A DNA stretch of 11,442 bases from positions 1-11,442 of the forward strand of contig JAZDGR010000007.1 of assembly GCA_043806735.1 (NCBI GenBank). The letters are read 5' to 3'. Every line of letters begins with the position of its first letter. Position 1 is the first letter of the stretch. Source of the stretch: QYOJ01 sp043806735. Lineage in GTDB: Bacteria > Bacteroidota > Bacteroidia > Bacteroidales > FEN-979. The notes under the pieces are model-generated. The model was not told where the DNA came from. It did no database searches and saw nothing but the letters and a program-made list of their open reading frames with translations. This document shows positions 6,555 to 11,442 of this stretch, in pieces. The position numbers and the translations under genes are program-made.

Positions 6555-7256
6555 ATGGAAAAGAACCAGATCAAAGTCCTGCTGGCTGAAGACGACCGGA
6601 ACCTCGGGAATCTTCTGAAAAATTACCTCGACGCCAAAGGGTATACCACCACCCTCTGTCTTAACGGACTGGATGCCACGGATACCTTCTCAAAAAAGGA
6701 GTTCGATTTTTGTATCCTCGATATCATGATGCCCGTGAAAGACGGGTTTGCCGTTGCCCAGGACATCCGGACTCAGAACAAGAAAATCCCGATCCTGTTC
6801 CTCACCGCCAAATCCATGCAGGAGGATAAGCTGAAGGGATTTGAGCTGGGGGCGGATGATTACATCACCAAACCGTTCAGCATGGAAGAGTTGCTGTTGC
6901 GGATGCAGGCTATCCTGCGGAGAATGGACGACAAACCGAAATCCCCACAGGAAGAGGGGGTGTTCCAGATCGGCGCTTACACATTCGATGTAAACCGGCA
7001 AACGCTGATTATCCGGGGAACCGAACAACGGCTTACTTCCAAGGAGGCCGGATTGCTTCGCCTGCTCTGCCTGCATCCCAACGAGGTTCTGACGCGAAGC
7101 GAAGCCTTGACACAGATCTGGAGCAACGACAGCTATTTTAATGCACGGAGCATGGACGTGTACGTGGTGAAACTCCGGAAATACCTGAAAGAGGACCCCA
7201 GTGTGGAGTTGATCAACGTACATGGCGTAGGTTTTAAACTGGTGACAAACAGATGA
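6555..7256 (+). CDS. OmpR/PhoB-family response regulator, RprY-like
   Basis: Cytoplasmic DNA-binding regulator controlled by phosphorylation from the kinase just upstream. The 233 residues comprise a receiver domain (about 6-122) with acidic pocket E12-D13-D14, phospho-acceptor D56 in CILDIMMP, switch T84 and K106 in ADDYITKPFSMEELLLR. A winged-helix C-terminal domain (about 135-231) contains LTSKEAGLLRLLCLHPNEV, the recognition helix region SMDVYVVKLRKYL and the wing VHGVGFKLV. The receiver sequence closely follows what I recall of RprY from Bacteroides, including the ADDYITKPFSMEEL stretch. It starts 3 bases after the kinase stop and its TGA overlaps the rsmI ATG (ATGA), so all three genes should be translated from one message. 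Target genes are not identifiable here. Confidence 0.93.
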   Translation: MEKNQIKVLLAEDDRNLGNLLKNYLDAKGYTTTLCLNGLDATDTFSKKEFDFCILDIMMPVKDGFAVAQDIRTQNKKIPILFLTAKSMQEDKLKGFELGADDYITKPFSMEELLLRMQAILRRMDDKPKSPQEEGVFQIGAYTFDVNRQTLIIRGTEQRLTSKEAGLLRLLCLHPNEVLTRSEALTQIWSNDSYFNARSMDVYVVKLRKYLKEDPSVELINVHGVGFKLVTNR

Positions 7257-7933
7257 AACGCCCGGTCGCCCTTTACCTGGTTCCAACCCCCATCGGGAAC
7301 CTGGAAGATATCACCTTCCGGGCTATACGGATGTTGAAAGAGGTTGATTTTATCCTTTCGGAAGATACCCGGAAGACCGGAATCCTGTTGAACCATTACG
7401 GGATCCGGAATAAATTGGTTTCGCATCACCAGTTCAACGAACACCGGGCTATATCACTGATCGTGGAACAGCTAAAGTCCGGACAGGTAGCTGCCCTTGT
7501 CAGCGATGCCGGAACACCCGGGATTTCCGACCCGGGGTACCTGCTGGTGAGAGCTTGCCTACACGAGGGATTGGAGGTCGAGTCCCTTCCCGGTCCGACT
7601 GCTTTCCTCCCGGCGCTGGTAAATTCCGGAATTGCCTGTGACAATTTTCTTTTCGTAGGATTCCTTCCGCATAAAAAAGGGCGGCAGTCCCGGTTGAAGG
7701 AGCTGTCCGCCTCCCCTTTCACGCTCGTTTTTTATGAATCCCCTCACCGGTTGAGTAAATTAATTGCTCAGTTGATGGAATTTTTTGGTCCCGACCGTCC
7801 TGCAGCAGTCTCACGGGAGCTGACCAAGATCCATGAAGAGAACATACGAGGGTCGTTGCAAACGCTCTCAGATCATTTTCAAAACCGGACCATCAAAGGG
7901 GAGATTGTAGTGGTAGTTGAAGGGAAGAAATAG
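7253..7933 (+). CDS. rsmI: 16S rRNA (cytidine-1402 2'-O)-methyltransferase
   Basis: SAM-dependent tetrapyrrole-methylase-fold enzyme that 2'-O-methylates C1402 in the ribosomal P site of 16S rRNA. The 226 residues open with YLVPTPIGNLEDITFRA (6-22) and carry SEDTRKTG, ALVSDAGTPGISDPGY (about 80-95), LPGPTAFLPAL, GFLPHKKG, FYESPHRL and SRELTKIHEE, all RsmI hallmarks. It is about 60 residues shorter than E. coli RsmI, lacking the C-terminal extension; it ends soon after IKGEIVVVVEG, as many Bacteroidota versions do. The ATG overlaps the regulator's stop by 4 bases, implying translational coupling. Joining a ribosome-modification gene to a two-component operon may be simple genome packing. It ends 15 bases from the convergent acylphosphatase gene. 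Confidence 0.95.
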   Translation: MKRPVALYLVPTPIGNLEDITFRAIRMLKEVDFILSEDTRKTGILLNHYGIRNKLVSHHQFNEHRAISLIVEQLKSGQVAALVSDAGTPGISDPGYLLVRACLHEGLEVESLPGPTAFLPALVNSGIACDNFLFVGFLPHKKGRQSRLKELSASPFTLVFYESPHRLSKLIAQLMEFFGPDRPAAVSRELTKIHEENIRGSLQTLSDHFQNRTIKGEIVVVVEGKK

Positions 7934-7948
7934 CGTCGTCACAGAAAG

Positions 7949-8245
7949 TCAGGAATCTGTATTCAGCCACTTTGAGCGGCTTTTAATTTCGAATGAAGTA
8001 TATCCCTTTATCTGGCCCTCTTCAAAGCTGACCTCTAGTATCTTCGCTCCCAGGGGTCCGGTATGGCACCACCTGAGGAAGTTCTTCAGGGGTTCCACCT
8101 CTCCTTCTGCTTCAATATAAACCGAGCCATCATCCTGGTTCATCACAAGGCCATTCACTCCGTATTTGTAGGCTGCCTCCATAGTGCGAAACCGGAAGCC
8201 CACCCGCTGAACGCGTCCTTTGATTCTGATGTTCAGGGATTTCAT
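7949..8245 (-). CDS. acyP: Acylphosphatase
   Basis: Small cytoplasmic hydrolase of carboxyl-phosphate bonds such as acetyl phosphate or 1,3-bisphosphoglycerate; its physiological role in bacteria is poorly defined. The 98 residues show a ferredoxin-like fold with phosphate-binding loop GRVQRVGFR (10-18), where R18 is the catalytic arginine, and GLVMNQDDGSV (32-42), where N36 is the catalytic asparagine. The canonical loop is usually GRVQGVGFR; the Gly-to-Arg change at residue 14 is a tolerated position in some relatives. The ATG at 8245 gives the standard MKSLNIRIKGRVQ start; no Shine-Dalgarno is evident. It has its own promoter candidate, TAGCTTTG (8287-8280), and is divergent from the SRAP gene. 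Confidence 0.94.
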   Translation of the reverse strand: MKSLNIRIKGRVQRVGFRFRTMEAAYKYGVNGLVMNQDDGSVYIEAEGEVEPLKNFLRWCHTGPLGAKILEVSFEEGQIKGYTSFEIKSRSKWLNTDS

Positions 8246-8279
8246 GAAGTCGGTTTTGTTTCGGTTAACGGTTTCGATA

Positions 8280-8287
8280 CAAAGCTA
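8280..8287 (-). promoter_or_regulatory. Candidate -7 box for acyP
   Basis: TAGCTTTG on the minus strand matches TAnnTTTG exactly, 34 bases before the acyP ATG. The 86-base gap between acyP and the SRAP gene also has a plus-strand TATCTTTA (8302-8309), one mismatch from the consensus and 22 bases before the SRAP ATG. Neither has a clear -33 partner. Confidence 0.35.
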
Positions 8288-8331
8288 TGGATTTTTTCAC
8301 GTATCTTTACCCATAAATTAGTTGAAGAGAT

Positions 8332-8988
8332 ATGTGCGGAAGGTATTCCTTTGCCATCGAGGATGAGTTGATCAAAGAACGCTTCGGGGTCATGGTCCGC
8401 TCGGCTATTTACAAAGCCCGGTACAATTGCGCTCCTTCACAGGAGCTGGCTGTGATCAACAACGGGTATCCGGATGAACTTCAATTTTTCCGGTGGGGAC
8501 TTATCCCCTTCTGGGCAAAAGATTCTTCGATCGGAAACAAACTGATCAATGCGAAGGCCGAGACCATTGCCGAAAAACCCTCCTTCCGCCAGGCATTCAA
8601 GCGCCGGCGGTGTCTGGTACCCGCCGACAGCTTTTACGAATGGAAACGGGATGCCACCAAGACTCCTTTCCGCATGTTGCTGAAAGACCGTACTCCTTTC
8701 TCCATGGCAGGTATCTGGGAAAAATGGGTGAGCCGTGACGGAGAGATTGTTCACTCCTTTTCCATCATCACCACGGAACCCAACGAACTGATGATTCCCA
8801 TCCATAACCGGATGCCCGTCATCCTGCTTCCCGAAAACGAACAGAGGTGGCTGGACGAACCCGATGAAACCCTCTTGCAATCTTTCCTGAAACCTTATCC
8901 TGCTGAGTTGATGATAGCCTATCCGGTCTCGAAGCTTGTTAATTCCCCGAGAAATGATACCCCGGAGGTAATCACACCGGTCACTTGA
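8332..8988 (+). CDS. SRAP-domain abasic-site DNA-protein crosslinking protein (YedK/HMCES-like)
   Basis: SRAP proteins trap abasic sites in single-stranded DNA through a thiazolidine bond to the alpha-amine and thiol of Cys2, shielding them from cleavage. The 218 residues start MCGRYSF, so after loss of Met1 the catalytic cysteine becomes the N-terminus; this fixes the start at 8332. Other active-site elements are present: N32 in YNCAPSQ, the FRWGLIPFWAKD strand (53-64), NAKAET (73-78), RRCLVPADSFYEWK (92-105) with E103, and H158 in IHNRMPVILL. Length and order match E. coli YedK. It stands alone, divergent from acyP. Its TGA stop (8986-8988) is the first three bases of a heptameric tandem repeat. 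Confidence 0.95.
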   Translation: MCGRYSFAIEDELIKERFGVMVRSAIYKARYNCAPSQELAVINNGYPDELQFFRWGLIPFWAKDSSIGNKLINAKAETIAEKPSFRQAFKRRRCLVPADSFYEWKRDATKTPFRMLLKDRTPFSMAGIWEKWVSRDGEIVHSFSIITTEPNELMIPIHNRMPVILLPENEQRWLDEPDETLLQSFLKPYPAELMIAYPVSKLVNSPRNDTPEVITPVT

Positions 8989-9034
8989 TACCGGATGCCG
9001 GATACGAGATACGGGATACGAGATAAGGGATACC
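8986..9034 (+). repeat. Seven tandem 7-base units, GGATACG type
   Basis: Seven consecutive heptamers: TGATACC, GGATGCC, GGATACG, AGATACG, GGATACG, AGATAAG, GGATACC. The first contains the SRAP stop codon. The arrangement parallels the arrays at the end of purN and resembles the short tandemly repeated sequences often found between genes in some bacteria. Confidence 0.85.
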
Positions 9035-9049
9035 GGTTGTGGGATCCAG

Positions 9050-9105
9050 GCCGGGGCCGCCAACCCGAATCATGCCCAGTCGCTAATCGGGTTGGCGGCC
9101 CCGGC
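9050..9105. repeat. Perfect 19-bp inverted repeat (stem-loop)
   Basis: The left arm 9050-9068 (GCCGGGGCCGCCAACCCGA) is the exact reverse complement of the right arm 9087-9105, with an 18-base loop (9069-9086). A G-T pair would extend it one step. The stem is very GC-rich, but there is no T-tract on either strand, so it is not a typical intrinsic terminator. It abuts the truncated end of the reverse transcriptase remnant; the last arm base is the first base of that frame's stop codon on the plus strand. It may mark an insertion or deletion endpoint or be a mobile repeat. I saw no second copy in the window. Confidence 0.85.
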
Positions 9106-9461
9106 TATGAATGACCGGGGTGCACCCTTTCCAATTCTTTGTCCAGTTCGTTCAGCACAATATTGGACAGTAATGGACAGAATGGGCCTCCTTGCAGTAC
9201 ACCTTTCCGACGTATGTGCAGTTTTCCGTCGATCTGTATCAGGCTGCGCACGTATCGCCAGATCAGCCGAAGTACCTGCGGGTCTTTGACTTTACGTTTA
9301 ATCAGGTTCATCACGTAACCGTGATTCACTTTATCGAAGAAACTCTTCAAATCAATATTGATGATGTACCAGTTTCCTACGTTAATGTAAGTCCATGTCT
9401 GAATAATGGCCTGCCCTGCACTTTTCCCCGGCCTAAAGCCGAAAATGAATTCCGAAAACCA
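9105..9461 (-). pseudogene. Group II intron reverse transcriptase/maturase remnant
   Basis: An open minus-strand stretch of about 118 codons reads as the middle of a group II intron reverse transcriptase. It contains FIFGFRPGKSAGQAI, then YIINIDLKSFFDKVNHGYVM (RT motif A with the first catalytic aspartate), KVKDPQVLRLIWRYV, and GVLQGGPFCPLLSNIVLNEL (motif B). It breaks off at ELERVHPGHS, before the YADD catalytic box, thumb, maturase and endonuclease domains. Upstream, an in-frame TAA (9464-9462) sits just ahead of WFSEF, and no family sequence is evident before it. The QGGP motif is of group II type, not the SQ form of diversity-generating retroelements. The protein cannot be active. The intron RNA domains were not identified nearby. 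Confidence 0.85.
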
Positions 9462-9488
9462 TTATGGTTTATTTTTAATAGTGTTCAG

Positions 9489-9508
9489 GAACTCGCTTCG
9501 CTCGGTTC
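9489..9508. repeat. Short GC-rich inverted element near the RT remnant
   Basis: GAAC and GTTC flank a TCGCTTCGCTCG centre. The centre is of the same type as the element at 5201-5221 and common intergenic repeats in many bacteria. It sits where the upstream part of the reverse transcriptase should have been. Confidence 0.4.
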
Positions 9509-9574
9509 ATTCTTTGAACTTTCATCCAGAAGTGGGTAGTGTGATTAAAAATTCAGTACTTACGTATAACCTTT

Positions 9575-9607
9575 TACCAGGAAACCGGATTAATGGGTAT
9601 CCTGGTA
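9575..9607. repeat. Imperfect palindrome 1 upstream of the recombinase
   Basis: TACCAGGAAACC (9575-9586) pairs with GGTATCCTGGTA (9596-9607): 11 of 12 positions are complementary round a 9-base centre. It lies in the non-coding 9462-9714 stretch, about 110 bases before the recombinase ATG. Paired arms of this size round a short centre resemble tyrosine-recombinase core sites, but could equally be a repressor operator or RNA hairpin. Confidence 0.6.
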
Positions 9608-9633
9608 GTCTTATGTTATTATCAGGTGATTTT

Positions 9634-9681
9634 AAGGAATAACTTCAAGTACATTTTCCTGATTCATGAAGTTATCTCCTT
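9634..9681. repeat. Imperfect palindrome 2 directly upstream of the recombinase
   Basis: ATAACTTCA (9639-9647) is the exact reverse complement of TGAAGTTAT (9667-9675). The pairing extends outward through AAGGA on the left and CTCCTT on the right with one extra base, giving 14 paired positions round a 19-base centre. It ends 33 bases before the recombinase ATG. It could be a recombination site, an operator for self-regulation or a leader hairpin. The rest of 9462-9714 shows no gene. Confidence 0.6.
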
Positions 9682-9704
9682 TTATAAGAAGTAACTACAA
9701 AGAA

Positions 9705-9710
9705 AGGAGG
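9705..9710 (+). promoter_or_regulatory. Strong ribosome binding site of the recombinase
   Basis: AGGAGG lies 4 bases before the ATG at 9715, within AAAGGAGGAGAT. This is much stronger than most leaders in this window and fixes the start. No TAnnTTTG box is visible close upstream. Confidence 0.7.
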
Positions 9711-9714
9711 AGAT

Positions 9715-11331
9715 ATGAGAGTTTCAAAAATTGATTTTGAGGGAGAAATCCGAATCAAGGTTGAATTCCCTTACAATCGTGAAACCGTCTTGAAGATCAA
9801 GGAAATACAGGATGCGCGATGGAGTATGACCATAAAAGCCTGGCACATCCCGTACCGGAAGGAGGTATTCGGGCAGTTGAAGAAGCTGTTTCCGGAGGTG
9901 GAGTATCCGAACAAAGAGCCAGGTTTTGCCAATCCGGTTGGAGAAAAAGAACTTACAAATTCACAAGTAACGGAGCAGAAGTCCAGGGTATATGTTGAAG
10001 TTCTGGGGAGGACAATCATTCTTAAACTTCCGAAGGATCAGTTGGACATTCATTTTATCCGGTCGATCCGGTACAGCCGGTGGGATGGCAAGCAATTCTG
10101 CTGGGTTGTTCCGCATTATCCAGGAAATCTGGATCTGATCAGGGAATATTTCAAAGAAAGAATTAGCGATCTCATTATTCATGACGATATTGATATCGAT
10201 CCGGGTAGTCATACTCAACGGCAAATCAGGCGAAACGAACTATTGATCATTAAAACAGCGGCAGGCAGGCTGAAACTGATTTTTGCTTATAATACGGCGT
10301 TGACCAGTTGTATCGGGAAGCTTCCATTCCATTATTGGGACACGAAGAACAAATGGTGGACGATACCCTACTCTGAAAAATTTCTGGAAGAGATCCGGAT
10401 AACCGCCAAAGCGGTAAATCTTGACGTATTGTATGAAGAAGAACCAAAAGCAGAGGGGAAGGTCAGGCGGATATCCCCGTATGATGTGGTAAATTACCGT
10501 CGTTGTCCGGACGAATACCGGCGTAAGCTAATAGAGTTACGATACAGTAGCAATACGTTGCGAACGTACAGCAGTTTATTTGAAGAATTCATCAATTACC
10601 ACCACAAAGATGATATTCAACAGATTGATGAAAAAATGATCATTGCGTTTTTGCAATACATTGTCATGGAGAGGAAAGTGTCTCATTCGTATCAGAATCA
10701 ATCGATCAATGCCATTAAATTTTACTACGAGCGTGTTCTTGGGGGCAAGCGGAAGGTATACCTGGTTGAGCGGCCACGAAGGGAGAGGAAGTTACCGTTG
10801 GTATTGAATGAAGAAGAGGTTAGCCGGGTGATCAGACTGGTAAAAAACATCAAGCACAAAGCGATAATCATGATCACCTATTCGTCGGGATTACGTTTAA
10901 GTGAAGTGCTGAATTTGAAGATCAAGGACATAGACAGTAAGCGGATGCAGGTGTTTGTGCGGCAATCAAAAGGGAAAAAGGACCGGTACACCTTATTATC
11001 GAAGAAAGTGTTGTCGGTACTTCGTCAGTACATCAAGAAGGACCAGCCTAAAGAGTGGTTATTTGAAGGAGCGAAAGGCGGGAAATATAGTGAAAGCAGT
11101 GTACAAGCTCTTGTTTCTGCTGCTTATCTCAGGGCCGGTATCAAGAAGGCAGTTACGGTTCACACACTACGGCATTGCTTTGGTACCCATTTGCTGGAGA
11201 ACGGAACGGATTTACGGTACATTCAGGCATTGATGGGGCATGAGAGCAGCAAGACCACTGAGATTTACACCCATATCACCACGAAAGGGTTCAATCAGAT
11301 CGTGAATCCGATGGATAAGCTGGATGTGTAA
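9715..11331 (+). CDS. Tyrosine recombinase with three N-terminal HARP-like repeats
   Basis: A 538-residue site-specific recombinase of the phage integrase/Xer family, much longer than XerC/D (about 300). Residues about 270-345 form the SAM-like core-binding domain (TLRTYSSLFEEFINY). The catalytic domain (about 360-530) has all six expected residues: R394 in SSGLRLSEV, K419 in QSKGKKDRY, H483 and R486 in HTLRHCFGTHLL, H509 in ALMGHESS and nucleophile Y518 in TEIYTH. The first 250 residues hold three diverged copies of one module (about 10-60, 92-148, 175-232): a hydrophobic strand, a helix, then W-x(6)-W followed by a short strand, as in DARWSMTIKAWHIPY, SRWDGKQFCWVVPHY and WDTKNKWWTIPY. This resembles the HARP domain of SMARCAL1-type proteins by pattern. 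Palindromes lie directly upstream; no excisionase is seen. It may mobilise an element or rearrange DNA beyond the window; its target is unknown. Confidence 0.9.
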   Translation: MRVSKIDFEGEIRIKVEFPYNRETVLKIKEIQDARWSMTIKAWHIPYRKEVFGQLKKLFPEVEYPNKEPGFANPVGEKELTNSQVTEQKSRVYVEVLGRTIILKLPKDQLDIHFIRSIRYSRWDGKQFCWVVPHYPGNLDLIREYFKERISDLIIHDDIDIDPGSHTQRQIRRNELLIIKTAAGRLKLIFAYNTALTSCIGKLPFHYWDTKNKWWTIPYSEKFLEEIRITAKAVNLDVLYEEEPKAEGKVRRISPYDVVNYRRCPDEYRRKLIELRYSSNTLRTYSSLFEEFINYHHKDDIQQIDEKMIIAFLQYIVMERKVSHSYQNQSINAIKFYYERVLGGKRKVYLVERPRRERKLPLVLNEEEVSRVIRLVKNIKHKAIIMITYSSGLRLSEVLNLKIKDIDSKRMQVFVRQSKGKKDRYTLLSKKVLSVLRQYIKKDQPKEWLFEGAKGGKYSESSVQALVSAAYLRAGIKKAVTVHTLRHCFGTHLLENGTDLRYIQALMGHESSKTTEIYTHITTKGFNQIVNPMDKLDV

Positions 11332-11337
11332 AAAAAA

Positions 11338-11426
11338 GGTTGAAAATCGTTTGATATGATTCAAAAAGGATTTACATTTGGTTGAAAAAACCGGGTATGG
11401 ATTCTGATATGAATAAAATGGTTGAA
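11338..11426 (+). repeat. Three GGTTGAA copies spaced about 40 bases
   Basis: GGTTGAA occurs at 11338-11344, 11380-11386 and 11420-11426, with 42- and 40-base spacing, just after the recombinase stop. The intervening sequences are AT-rich and not alike apart from a shared GATATGA (11353-11359 and 11406-11412). The regular spacing could reflect protein binding sites, but the window ends before more can be seen. No terminator is evident after the stop. Confidence 0.35.
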
Positions 11427-11442
11427 GGTACACATTGTCCTG

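Noticed and set aside
8437..9063. Minus-strand open frame of about 200 codons across the SRAP gene
   Set aside because: It is antisense to a gene with a complete active site, and its beginning is low-complexity translation of the heptamer repeat.
9050..9105. Intrinsic transcription terminator
   Set aside because: No run of T follows the stem on either strand.
9050..9105. Integron attC site
   Set aside because: The stem is perfect, without the bulged extrahelical bases or R/L box consensus expected, and no cassette-like gene follows.
9105..9461. Diversity-generating retroelement reverse transcriptase
   Set aside because: The motif is QGGP followed by PLLSN, the group II intron type; no template/variable repeat pair was seen.
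9639..9675. A loxP site for a Cre-type recombinase
   Set aside because: Only the outer 8 bases of each arm match loxP; inner arm bases, spacer and total length differ, so only a generic palindrome is claimed.
11338..11442. CRISPR array
   Set aside because: Only 7 bases are conserved per unit; CRISPR repeats are much longer and near-identical.

Overview
The window looks like a chromosomal segment of a Bacteroidota bacterium, probably in or near the Bacteroidales. The acpP-fabF-rnc-(IPExxxVDY protein) cluster, an RprX/RprY-like two-component pair, and several start-proximal boxes matching the Bacteroidota -7 promoter consensus TAnnTTTG all point that way. No rRNA, tRNA or CRISPR array was seen.

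Layout. (1) 1-1180, plus strand: the end of a cyclophilin-type peptidyl-prolyl isomerase, then pheS. (2) 1186-4267, minus strand: acpP, fabF, rnc, an IPExxxVDY-like protein and a small phasin-like protein, all in the same direction. This joins fatty-acid elongation to an RNA-processing enzyme, as is usual in this phylum. It converges on pheS with only 5 bases between stops. (3) 4268-4460: divergent promoter region for acpP and purN. (4) 4461-5042, plus: purN, whose stop codon lies inside a short tandem repeat. (5) 5043-5261: a gene-free stretch of short tandem repeats, a possible decayed minus-strand gene tail, a dispersed-repeat-like element and the promoter of the next operon. (6) 5262-7933, plus: sensor kinase, OmpR-family regulator and rsmI, with a 3-base gap and a 4-base overlap, so very likely one operon. 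(7) 7949-8245, minus: acylphosphatase. (8) 8332-8988, plus: an SRAP-domain (YedK/HMCES-like) abasic-site protein.

From about 8986 the character changes from housekeeping to accessory DNA. A heptameric tandem repeat starts at the SRAP stop codon. It is followed by a perfect 19-bp inverted repeat, a group II intron reverse transcriptase remnant cut at both ends, an AT-rich non-coding stretch with two large imperfect palindromes, and a 538-residue tyrosine recombinase (9715-11331) behind a strong ribosome binding site.

The recombinase is the most interesting object. Its C-terminal half has the full catalytic set. Its N-terminal half is three diverged copies of a tryptophan-containing module that resembles the HARP domain of SMARCAL1-type proteins. 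The palindromes in front of it are candidate recombination or autoregulation sites. Whether it belongs to an element continuing beyond 11442 cannot be seen here.
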